NCBI GenBank assembly: GCA_029224465.1
Contig: JAQXUQ010000021.1
Coordinates: 1-64,000 of the forward strand
Direction: 5' to 3'
Length of the DNA: 64,000 nt
From: Bacillota bacterium
Lineage (GTDB): Bacteria; Bacillota; Clostridia; Lachnospirales; Lachnospiraceae
Part shown: piece by piece, positions 8,543 through 15,582 of the stretch
Position numbering within the stretch: position 1 is the stretch's first letter
How the letters are laid out: each line of letters opens with the position of its first letter
Program-made: the position numbers and the translations under genes
The notes under the pieces: generated by a model
The model's database searches: none
Seen by the model: only the letters and a program-made list of their open reading frames with translations
What the model was told of the DNA's origin: nothing

Positions 8543-9361
8543 TTAAATATCGACATCTTCCGCCAAAAAAACAGGTCCTTCCGTACAGATTCTCGCGTTC
8601 TTTACATGGGAGTGCGGATCTGTCTTTACAGTCTTCACAACGCAGCCCAGGCAGGCGCCGACGCCGCAGGCCATCCGCTCTTCAAGTGAAATAAAGGCCG
8701 GTATCGAGAGATCCCGCGCCAGCTTCTTCACAGAGCGCAGCATCGGCAGCGGCCCGCAGGCACAGATGACATCAAAGCGGAGACGCTCATTCTTCTCCAT
8801 GGCAGCGCGCACGGCATCCACGGCATTCCCATGAAAGCCTGCTGTTCCGTCATCGGTGGCGGTCAGAACGCGGCTCACCTGTTCAAAATCCTTTTTGAGG
8901 AACAGGTCATTCGTCCGGTAACCAAGCGCCGTGGTTACGCTTCCCTTTCCTTCGTGAATATTCTCGGCTGTAATTCTGCCGGCGAGTTCCAGAAGCGGCG
9001 GCGCGCCGATGCCTCCTCCGATCAGAAGGACGCTTCTGTCTTTGAGGCTTTCGAGGTCATATCCGTTGCCTAAGACATCCAGAATCCGCAGTGTATCTCC
9101 CTTCTTGCAGGAAGCAAACTCTCCGGTTCCCGCGCCCACGACGCGGTATACCAGCACAATCGAATTGTCTTCGCTGATCCAGCGGCAGATACTGATCGGA
9201 CGCGGAAGGAGTCTCGCGCTGTCTTTACTGTATACGCCGACAAACTGGCCGGGAAGAATCTGCTCCGGCGCTTCCTCTTCCTTGTAGCGTAATGTCATCG
9301 CGTAAATTCCGTCCGCAATGTTTTTATTGCCCGTGACGGTGACGGTATGAATGTTTTTCAT
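8543..9361 (-). CDS. pyrK: Dihydroorotate dehydrogenase B, electron-transfer subunit
   Basis: Carries electrons from PyrD-bound FMN through a [2Fe-2S] cluster and FAD to NAD+. The FAD-binding RPIS motif is at 54-57 and the NAD site GGGIGAPP is at 115-122. The four cluster cysteines are visible as C232, C237, C240 and C259 in CGVGACLGC and ICTEGPVF. The length is 272 residues. Its ATG overlaps the plsC stop by four bases (ATGA), which indicates translational coupling. pyrD follows after 39 bases. Confidence 0.95.
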   Translation of the reverse strand: MKNIHTVTVTGNKNIADGIYAMTLRYKEEEAPEQILPGQFVGVYSKDSARLLPRPISICRWISEDNSIVLVYRVVGAGTGEFASCKKGDTLRILDVLGNGYDLESLKDRSVLLIGGGIGAPPLLELAGRITAENIHEGKGSVTTALGYRTNDLFLKKDFEQVSRVLTATDDGTAGFHGNAVDAVRAAMEKNERLRFDVICACGPLPMLRSVKKLARDLSIPAFISLEERMACGVGACLGCVVKTVKTDPHSHVKNARICTEGPVFLAEDVDI

Positions 9362-10092
9362 GCTCTGCCTCCGGTATAATTCTGCATCATGAGATCACGG
9401 CACCGCTCCGGAAGTGTTTTGCGCTCCGCGACGGGCATACCCTGCGTTTCAATCGGCGGGCTGATGATAACTGTGACTTTCTTTGCCTTCAGTTTCGGGA
9501 AATGGTCCTCGAAAATATCGCCGGTGCCGATGATCGTGACAGGAACGACCGGCGCGCCGCTGCGGATCGCGATTTTAAAGCTGCCGCCGTGAAACGGAAG
9601 GAATTCGCCTTCCTTCTTCGATCTGGTTCCCTCGGGGAAGATAAGAACATTGTATCCGTTCTTCAAGTAGTTCACCGAGTCCTGCACCATCTGCACGCCG
9701 GCCTTGATGTCTGTCCTGTCAAGAAATATTGTGTGGACCCGCTTCATCCAGAAGCGGAGCGGCGCGATTTTTGAAAGCTCCTTCTTCGCAATGACAACGG
9801 TGCGGCCGGGAAGCTTCGGAAAAAACAGAATCACGTCGAAAATCGACCGGTGATTCGCAACAAAAAGGACCGGCCGGTCTTTCGGAATGTTTTCCCATCC
9901 CTGAACCGTGACGCGGCTTCCGGAAACCGCGCTGACAAGGCGAAGGCCGAACCGGACGAACGCGTAGGACATGCGCTCCGCCGCCGCTTTGGAAAACAGC
10001 TCTGTGATCAGGATCACCAGTCCCGCCGGCAGTCCCAGAAGGAAGAAAACGACCGCGGAAAGCAAAGTGATCAGTGCATGAAGATATCCCAT
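9358..10092 (-). CDS. plsC: 1-acyl-sn-glycerol-3-phosphate acyltransferase
   Basis: Adds the second acyl chain to lysophosphatidic acid at the inner membrane face. The N-terminus is a hydrophobic segment (ALITLLSAVVFFLLGLPAGLVILI). The acyltransferase motif NHRSIFD (HX4D) and the later FPEGTRSKKEGEF motif are both intact. The open frame begins ten codons earlier, but the ATG at 10092 has GGAG eight bases upstream and is preferred, giving 244 residues. It heads the plsC-pyrK-pyrD-ispE run, and its stop overlaps the pyrK start. Confidence 0.93.
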   Translation of the reverse strand: MGYLHALITLLSAVVFFLLGLPAGLVILITELFSKAAAERMSYAFVRFGLRLVSAVSGSRVTVQGWENIPKDRPVLFVANHRSIFDVILFFPKLPGRTVVIAKKELSKIAPLRFWMKRVHTIFLDRTDIKAGVQMVQDSVNYLKNGYNVLIFPEGTRSKKEGEFLPFHGGSFKIAIRSGAPVVPVTIIGTGDIFEDHFPKLKAKKVTVIISPPIETQGMPVAERKTLPERCRDLMMQNYTGGRA

Positions 10093-10126
10093 AAGAAATT
10101 CTCCGTTTCTGTTATTAAACATGATC

Positions 10127-10135
10127 AGTATAGCA
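10127..10135 (-). promoter_or_regulatory. Extended -10 of the plsC-pyrK-pyrD-ispE promoter
   Basis: TGCTATACT on the minus strand is an extended -10 about 35 bases upstream of the plsC start. No good -35 is visible, which is common with extended -10 promoters. The same motif recurs before several other genes in this window. Confidence 0.5.
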
Positions 10136-10150
10136 TACGAAAGGAAAGGC

Positions 10151-10161
10151 TATGGTAGAAT
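10151..10161 (+). promoter_or_regulatory. Candidate extended -10 for pyrC
   Basis: TATGGTAGAAT resembles an extended -10 (TGG plus TAGAAT) about 35 bases before the pyrC ATG. The -35 region is weak, so this is tentative. Confidence 0.35.
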
Positions 10162-10195
10162 TATTCCATGCGGAAAGCACAGGAGGAATTGTTTT

Positions 10196-11488
10196 ATGCT
10201 GCTTGTCAAAAACGGATATATGATCGACCCGCGCACACAGAAGGAAGGGGCATTTGATCTTCTGCTGGACCGCGGAAAAATCGTACGGATCGCGCGGCAG
10301 GGCGCCCTGGAAGACGCAGGCGGCCCGGATGTCCCCGCTCTGGACGCCGCCCGCTGCATCGTCGCGCCGGGGCTTGTCGATACGCACGCGCACTTCCGTG
10401 ACCCGGGTTATCCCGAAAAGGAAGATATTCATTCCGGCGCCGCTGCGGCGGCAGCCGGCGGATATACAAACGTTATCATGATGGCGAATACGAATCCGCC
10501 GATTGACAACACCAGAGTTCTGGGAAGAGTACTTGAAAAATGCGCGAAGGAAAAAATCCATATCTACAGCGCCGCAAACGTAACGCTCCACATGCAGGGG
10601 AAAGAACTGACGGACTTCGAGGCGCTGAAAGAAGCCGGTGCGAAGGTTTTTACCGATGACGGCGTTCCCGTGCGAAACCGGCTGCTGCTCCGCAGCGCCC
10701 TGCTGCACGCGAAGGCTCTGAATATGCCCGTCAGTCTGCACGAGGAAGATCCGTCCTATATTTCCGAGAACGGAATTAACGGCGGCGGAGCCGCGGCAGC
10801 GTACTACGGGATCAAGGGATCCCCCAGAGAAGCCGAGATCACAATGATCCGCGAAGACGTGCAGGCAGCTGTGCAGACCGGCGCCGCACTCTGCATCCAG
10901 CATATCAGCACGGCAGAAGGCGTTGCTCTTGTGCGCCACGCAAGGCAGCTCAATCCGCTCATCCGCGCCGAGGCGACACCTCACCACTTCTCATTATCCG
11001 AAGCGGCTGTGATCCGCTGCGGCGCGCTGGCGAAAGTCAATCCGCCGCTCCGGACAGAGCATGACCGCATGGAAATCATCCGCGGCCTGCAGGACGGCAC
11101 GATCAGTTTCATAGCTACCGATCACGCGCCGCATACGGCAGCGCAGAAGGCCGTCACGCCGCTCTGGAAGGCGCCGAGCGGTATGATCGGACTGGAGACC
11201 GCGCTTTCGCTTTCCATCCGGGAGCTGGTGAATCCCGGGTTTCTTTCGATGATGCAGATGCTGCGGCTTCTGACCTGGAATCCTGCGGAATACTATCAGC
11301 TGCCAGCAGGGTCGATCGAGGAGGACGGACCCGCGGATCTTGTGATCTTTGATCCAAAAGCGCAGTGGACCGTACCGGACCACTTTGCTTCCCGCTCTTC
11401 CAATTCTCCGTTTATCGGCGAAACCATGCCGGGCGTCGTCCGCTGGACGATTGCGGGCGGAGAAATTATCTATGAAAATCCGCGCTGA
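10196..11488 (+). CDS. pyrC: Dihydroorotase
   Basis: Closes carbamoyl-aspartate to dihydroorotate, the step before PyrD. The ATG at 10196 has a perfect AGGAGG eight bases upstream; the longer open frame lacks such a site. The 430-residue protein is a type I amidohydrolase. The zinc ligands are in VDTHAHFRDPGY (His64, His66), further metal-site residues are in the KVFTDDGVPV stretch, and the catalytic Asp and His are in ATDHAPH. It is transcribed divergently from the pyrK/pyrD run, so two successive pathway steps share one 100-base control region. It ends at the terminator shared with murF. Confidence 0.95.
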   Translation: MLLVKNGYMIDPRTQKEGAFDLLLDRGKIVRIARQGALEDAGGPDVPALDAARCIVAPGLVDTHAHFRDPGYPEKEDIHSGAAAAAAGGYTNVIMMANTNPPIDNTRVLGRVLEKCAKEKIHIYSAANVTLHMQGKELTDFEALKEAGAKVFTDDGVPVRNRLLLRSALLHAKALNMPVSLHEEDPSYISENGINGGGAAAAYYGIKGSPREAEITMIREDVQAAVQTGAALCIQHISTAEGVALVRHARQLNPLIRAEATPHHFSLSEAAVIRCGALAKVNPPLRTEHDRMEIIRGLQDGTISFIATDHAPHTAAQKAVTPLWKAPSGMIGLETALSLSIRELVNPGFLSMMQMLRLLTWNPAEYYQLPAGSIEEDGPADLVIFDPKAQWTVPDHFASRSSNSPFIGETMPGVVRWTIAGGEIIYENPR

Positions 11489-11532
11489 AAAGATTTTCCG
11501 GTTAGAAACGTGCGCCGCCGGGCGCACATGGC

Positions 11533-11564
11533 AAAGAGGAGCAGGCTTATGCCTGCTCCTCTTT
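11533..11564. terminator. Bidirectional terminator overlapping the murF end
   Basis: A perfect 14-bp stem, AAAGAGGAGCAGGC paired with GCCTGCTCCTCTTT, has a four-base loop. The murF stop codon occupies the loop. A second hairpin, GTGCGCC/GGGCGCAC, sits just upstream at about 11510-11527. Both pyrC (plus) and murF (minus) should end here. Confidence 0.85.
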
Positions 11565-12959
11565 CTCTTTCACATATTGAACAAGTTCTTCCAGGGCCAT
11601 CCCGCGGGATGCCTTGAAAAGGATTGCGGTATCCGAAGGACTTTCCAGAAGAATTTTATCCAGCTCGGACTTCGCTTCCTTCTTGTCCGCGCAGGCGCGC
11701 ACATCGGAAAGTCCGTTCTTCTTCGCTTCCTCCGCGATAAAGGCCGCCGCTTTTCCGACCGTGACCAGAGTATCAACGGGAAGTCCTGCCGCAAACGCGC
11801 CGACTTCGCGGTGCAGCTCTTCTTCCCTCTCTCCCAGCTCGAACATATCGCCAAGGACCGCGATTCTCCGGACGCCCGCCGCATGCGACAGTGTCAGAAG
11901 CCCTGCCTTCATGGACTGGGGATTCGCATTATAGGTGTCGTTATACAGTGTCCGGTTCCCCGGAAAATGCAGCGTCTCCATACGCATGCCGGTCGCCGTA
12001 TAATGCGCGATACCGGCAGCGATCTCTTCCTTCGACATGCCGTAGTATGCGCCAATCGCCGCAGCTGTAAGCGCAGGGTAAATCAGATGTCTTCCTGCCG
12101 CCGGAACATCAATATCATAGGCTCCCGTGGGCGTCACCGCCGTAAATTTCAGCTCTTCCGGAAGTGTATCGCAGATGTTGACTGCCCGGAAATCGCAGTT
12201 CTTCGCTTCTCCGACAAAGACGAAATGAAAGCGGCGCTGTTTATCCGCATCCTCCCGGAGTTTAACAAGAAACTCGTCATCCCCGTTCATGACCGCGAGC
12301 CCGCCGTCCGTAAGGCCGCCAAAGATCTCGCATTTCGCCTTGAAAATGTTCTCTTTACTGCCGAGATTTCCGATATGCGCCTCGCCGATATTCGTGATCG
12401 TGCAGACATCGGGCTTTGCGATTCTCGTCAGATAATCAATCTCGCCGCGGTGATTCATGCCCATTTCCAGCACCGCGATCTGCGTATTCGCGCCAATCGA
12501 AAGGATGGTTCTCGGCAGCCCGATATTATTGTTGAAATTCGCCTGCGTCTTGACGACGTTGAACCTTTCGGAGAGGACGGAGGCGATCATGTCTTTGGTC
12601 GTTGTTTTGCCGACACTTCCTGTCACCGCGACCACGGGAACGGCAAAACAGCGCCGGTAATAAGCCGAAAGATCCCCCGCCGCGCGGATGGTATCCTGTG
12701 TCAGGACATAGAACTTTCCGTCCATGTAGGTGCCGGGGTCTTTGGAAACGACGCAGCCAGCTGCGCCGGAAGAAAGCGCTGCCGGGACGTATTTATGTCC
12801 GTCGCTTTTCTCACCGGGATAGGCGAAAAAGACATATCCGTTCTCCACCTTCCGGTTATCCGAAACGGCGCCTGTAATCATGATGTTCTCGTCCGTGCAG
12901 GGGCCGAGAAGTTTTCCTCCGACCGCGCGGACCAGTTCGCCAAGCGTAATAGCTTCCAT
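11547..12959 (-). CDS. murF: UDP-N-acetylmuramoyl-tripeptide--D-alanyl-D-alanine ligase
   Basis: Adds D-Ala-D-Ala to the UDP-MurNAc tripeptide, the last cytoplasmic step of the peptidoglycan monomer. The preferred ATG lies nine bases after GAGGAG and five bases after the ddl stop, giving 470 residues. The Mur ATP loop is intact (VTGSVGKTTTKD, Lys118). The NNNIGLP, EMGMNHRGEI and HIGNLGSKENIFKAK motifs and the ligand-domain YNDTYNANP are all present. It sits downstream of ddl, which makes its D-Ala-D-Ala substrate. Its normal motifs make a useful contrast with the degenerate paralogue two genes upstream. Confidence 0.96.
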   Translation of the reverse strand: MEAITLGELVRAVGGKLLGPCTDENIMITGAVSDNRKVENGYVFFAYPGEKSDGHKYVPAALSSGAAGCVVSKDPGTYMDGKFYVLTQDTIRAAGDLSAYYRRCFAVPVVAVTGSVGKTTTKDMIASVLSERFNVVKTQANFNNNIGLPRTILSIGANTQIAVLEMGMNHRGEIDYLTRIAKPDVCTITNIGEAHIGNLGSKENIFKAKCEIFGGLTDGGLAVMNGDDEFLVKLREDADKQRRFHFVFVGEAKNCDFRAVNICDTLPEELKFTAVTPTGAYDIDVPAAGRHLIYPALTAAAIGAYYGMSKEEIAAGIAHYTATGMRMETLHFPGNRTLYNDTYNANPQSMKAGLLTLSHAAGVRRIAVLGDMFELGEREEELHREVGAFAAGLPVDTLVTVGKAAAFIAEEAKKNGLSDVRACADKKEAKSELDKILLESPSDTAILFKASRGMALEELVQYVKEKEEQA

Positions 12960-12964
12960 CTGTC

Positions 12965-14023
12965 TTATCTCCTCTGCAGCGCGTCCTTTACAATGATTTC
13001 GCACAGATCTTCGTAGGAAATGCCGACGGCTGCGGCTTCCTGCGGAACAAGGCTTGTCGGGGTCATGCCGGGCAGCGTGTTCACTTCAAGGAAATAAATA
13101 TTGTCATCCTGATCGATCATGAAATCGCTGCGGGAGTAGGTGCGAAGGCCAAGCGTCTTATGCACAAGCACTGCCATCTCGCCCATCTTTTCCGAAAGTT
13201 CCTTCGAAAGGCGGCCGGGGCAGATTTCCTGCGTCGCGCCCGCGGAATATTTATTGCTGTAATCATAGCCGCCGGTCTTCGGCACGATTTCCACACAGGG
13301 GAGCGCTTTATCCTGCAGCACCGCATTTGTAAACTCCCTGCCTGCAATGAACTGTTCGATCAAAAGGTCGCTGCCGTAGCGGAGGCAGTCCGTCAGCGCA
13401 GGTTCCAGTTCTTCCTGCCGGCGGACAATGTAGACGCCGATGGTGCTGCCGCCGGTCGGTGTCTTAACGACGCAGGGTACGGAGTTTTCCTGCATGATCC
13501 GCGGGACATCCTCTTTGCTGACCCCATGGTACGCATGCCAGTCCGGGGTTGTAACGCCGGCAGGGCGGACAAGCTGCTTGGTCAGCGTTTTGTCCATTCC
13601 GATCGCCGCCCCGAGATAGCCGGAGCCGGTATACGGAATTCCCATCAGGTCAAAGGCAGCCTGCACGCGGCCGTCTTCGCCGTTCAGGCCGTGCAGCGCT
13701 ATAAAAACAACGTCGGCCTTGCTGCAGATTTCAAGAACGCCTCTGCCGAAAAGAGAAGGGCTTTTGAACTTCCGCTCCTCCCGTACCTTTGCAAGGTCCG
13801 GCGCCTGCCCGTCGAAAACAGCCGGCTGCAGAGGAGGAAGCTCGTCAAAAAACTTCTCCGGCGCCGCAAGAACGTCGTCTCCCATATCTTCAAGTCCGTT
13901 GAAGAGATCGACCAGAACCGCTCTATGTCCGCGGCTTCGAAGCGCCGCGCAAACCTTCGTTCCGGACAGGAAAGAAATCTTTCTCTCCGTGCTCAGTCCT
14001 CCGCATAATACTACGATTTTCAT
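12965..14023 (-). CDS. ddl: D-alanine--D-alanine ligase
   Basis: Joins two D-alanines for peptidoglycan precursors; an ATP-grasp enzyme. The 352-residue protein begins MKIVVLCGGLSTERKIS, a typical Ddl N-terminus, and ends with the metal-binding FLEVNTLPGMT motif. The central KTPTGGSTIGV and loop residues around SNKYSAGAT are also recognisable. The start ATG follows GAAAGGAAAG and overlaps the stop of the upstream Mur-ligase-like gene by four bases. murF follows after five bases, so product and consumer are made together. Confidence 0.95.
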   Translation of the reverse strand: MKIVVLCGGLSTERKISFLSGTKVCAALRSRGHRAVLVDLFNGLEDMGDDVLAAPEKFFDELPPLQPAVFDGQAPDLAKVREERKFKSPSLFGRGVLEICSKADVVFIALHGLNGEDGRVQAAFDLMGIPYTGSGYLGAAIGMDKTLTKQLVRPAGVTTPDWHAYHGVSKEDVPRIMQENSVPCVVKTPTGGSTIGVYIVRRQEELEPALTDCLRYGSDLLIEQFIAGREFTNAVLQDKALPCVEIVPKTGGYDYSNKYSAGATQEICPGRLSKELSEKMGEMAVLVHKTLGLRTYSRSDFMIDQDDNIYFLEVNTLPGMTPTSLVPQEAAAVGISYEDLCEIIVKDALQRR

Positions 14024-15501
14024 TCTGAAGCTTTCCTTTCATTCTCCGCATGGTCGCCAAAGGCAAGATCGCTTTCGAGAAGGATGATCCTTTCGCTGCC
14101 CTGCGTTTCTTTCGCAAGCTGCCATGCGGCTGCGGTTGTGTCCGCCGTCATCAGCCGGTCCGGCAGGAAGCCGGCACTCATGATACCACTTCTGATGGCC
14201 CTTGTGTTTTCTTTTCCGACAAGAATTATATAATCGAATACTTTGGATGCTGCCGAGCCGAATCTTCTCGCGCTTTCTCCGCGGATTGCGCCCAGTTCCG
14301 TGATTCCGGCGGTAATCAGAATTTTGGTTCCCGAAAACCACTGCATGGTTTCCAGAGCGTCCAGAACACCTTCCGGCACTGCGTTCGCTGTATCGTCAAT
14401 GACCGTCATTCCGTTTACCACGCGCCCTTCCATCAGGTGCGGCTTGCTCGTAAGTTCTGAAACCGCGCTCTTTAACTTCTGCATCGGGACGCCGAGCTTA
14501 TACGCAAGCACTGCCGCGCCGAGCGTAGCCATCGTGTTTCTTGCGCCGATGCGTTTTAAGCGGAAGATTTCCGTATCCCCTTCCGGAAAAACAACTTCGG
14601 CCTCCGTTCCTTCATGTGTAACCCCGAGGATCCGGAACGAGTACGCGCACGCCTCATCGGTTCCGAAGGAGACCGGTTCGGTAAAAACAGGATTCTTCCC
14701 GAGAGAAGCGAATTTTCTGCTGTCCAGAACAATCAGGCTGCAGACCGCAGAGAGTTCCTGGATCATTTCCCTGTTTACAGGGCAGATCAGAAACCGGTGC
14801 CGGTCTTCCAGCTTCGTACAGAGTGCTTTCGCGAGCTCACTCTCCATTTCATCCGTCTCGTCTACGGTGAGTATATCGTAGGAAACAGACAACGCGGCGG
14901 AAAGCGCTTCGATGCTCTGCTGCTGTCCGCGTTTACCGGCGACGCCGATCAGGGTCAGATCCGGCCTTTCTTTTAGCGTGTGAGTGGCGCGCTGTACGGT
15001 TTTAGCCTGCGCTGCCTGCTCCAGAGGGATCGAAAGCAGTGCCGAAAGCGCCGTAAGGAATGGAAGACACGCGCAGGTGAACGACGAAAGATACAGCAGA
15101 GGACTGCTTGACGGCAGATGCACAAGCAGAGCGCAGATAATGAAGACCGCCAGCAGAAGCAGATAATTCACAGCAGCGATCCGCAGAATTCTTCCGGAGT
15201 GGTGCTGCGCGTGATTTTTCTTTCTGCCCGGAAAATAGATGATAAAAATGGCGCAAAGATAGATGATTCCGGCAACGAAGCCGGGAAGGGAATAATCCAG
15301 CAGCAGCGCGGCCGCGGGTAGAAAAATAAAAATCAGCGGAAGCCACCGGATCGGCTCTGCCAGAAGATACCGGAAATAATCGCTGAAATGATACCCGCCA
15401 AGGCGGAAGATATGCAGAAAATAATACGCAGCGGCTGCCATCGCCGGCAGGTAAATGGCCAGCAGGATCCCCCGTCCCGCAAAAATCATTGGTGCAGCCA
15501 T
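14020..15501 (-). CDS. Membrane-embedded Mur-ligase-like protein with degenerate ATP loop
   Basis: A 493-residue protein with about five transmembrane helices in its first 165 residues, then a MurF-like ATPase and ligand domain. The ligand-domain signature survives (VIDDTANAVPEG, compare NDTYNANP in MurF). However, the P-loop reads GVAGKRGQQQ (186-195), where active Mur ligases have G-x-x-G-x-x-G-K-T: both the lysine and the threonine are glutamine. The carbamylated-lysine region and the EMGMNHRGE motif are also unrecognisable. The ATG at 15501 follows AGGAG by eight bases. It overlaps ddl by four bases and lies upstream of murF, so a role beside muropeptide ligation is likely. Catalysis by the usual mechanism looks unlikely, though that is inference from sequence alone. 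Confidence 0.85.
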   Translation of the reverse strand: MAAPMIFAGRGILLAIYLPAMAAAAYYFLHIFRLGGYHFSDYFRYLLAEPIRWLPLIFIFLPAAALLLDYSLPGFVAGIIYLCAIFIIYFPGRKKNHAQHHSGRILRIAAVNYLLLLAVFIICALLVHLPSSSPLLYLSSFTCACLPFLTALSALLSIPLEQAAQAKTVQRATHTLKERPDLTLIGVAGKRGQQQSIEALSAALSVSYDILTVDETDEMESELAKALCTKLEDRHRFLICPVNREMIQELSAVCSLIVLDSRKFASLGKNPVFTEPVSFGTDEACAYSFRILGVTHEGTEAEVVFPEGDTEIFRLKRIGARNTMATLGAAVLAYKLGVPMQKLKSAVSELTSKPHLMEGRVVNGMTVIDDTANAVPEGVLDALETMQWFSGTKILITAGITELGAIRGESARRFGSAASKVFDYIILVGKENTRAIRSGIMSAGFLPDRLMTADTTAAAWQLAKETQGSERIILLESDLAFGDHAENERKASE

Positions 15502-15521
15502 GTGCCATGCTCCTTTGCAGG

Positions 15522-15568
15522 GGCAGACAGGCACTTTCCGCCATTACGGGCAAAAAGTACCTGCTGCC
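15522..15568 (-). other. Hairpin between hydratase and Mur-like gene
   Basis: In an 81-base gap, arms of about 15 bp (15522-15537 and 15554-15568) pair with one or two mismatches around a 16-base loop. No T-run follows on the minus strand, so it is not a standard terminator. It could stabilise or process the mRNA between metabolic and cell-wall genes. Confidence 0.4.
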
Positions 15569-15582
15569 GCAGTTTTTAATTA

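Noticed and set aside
11349-13016. 555-codon plus-strand frame antisense to murF
   Set aside because: It runs through the pyrC end and the terminator and mirrors a clear murF gene.
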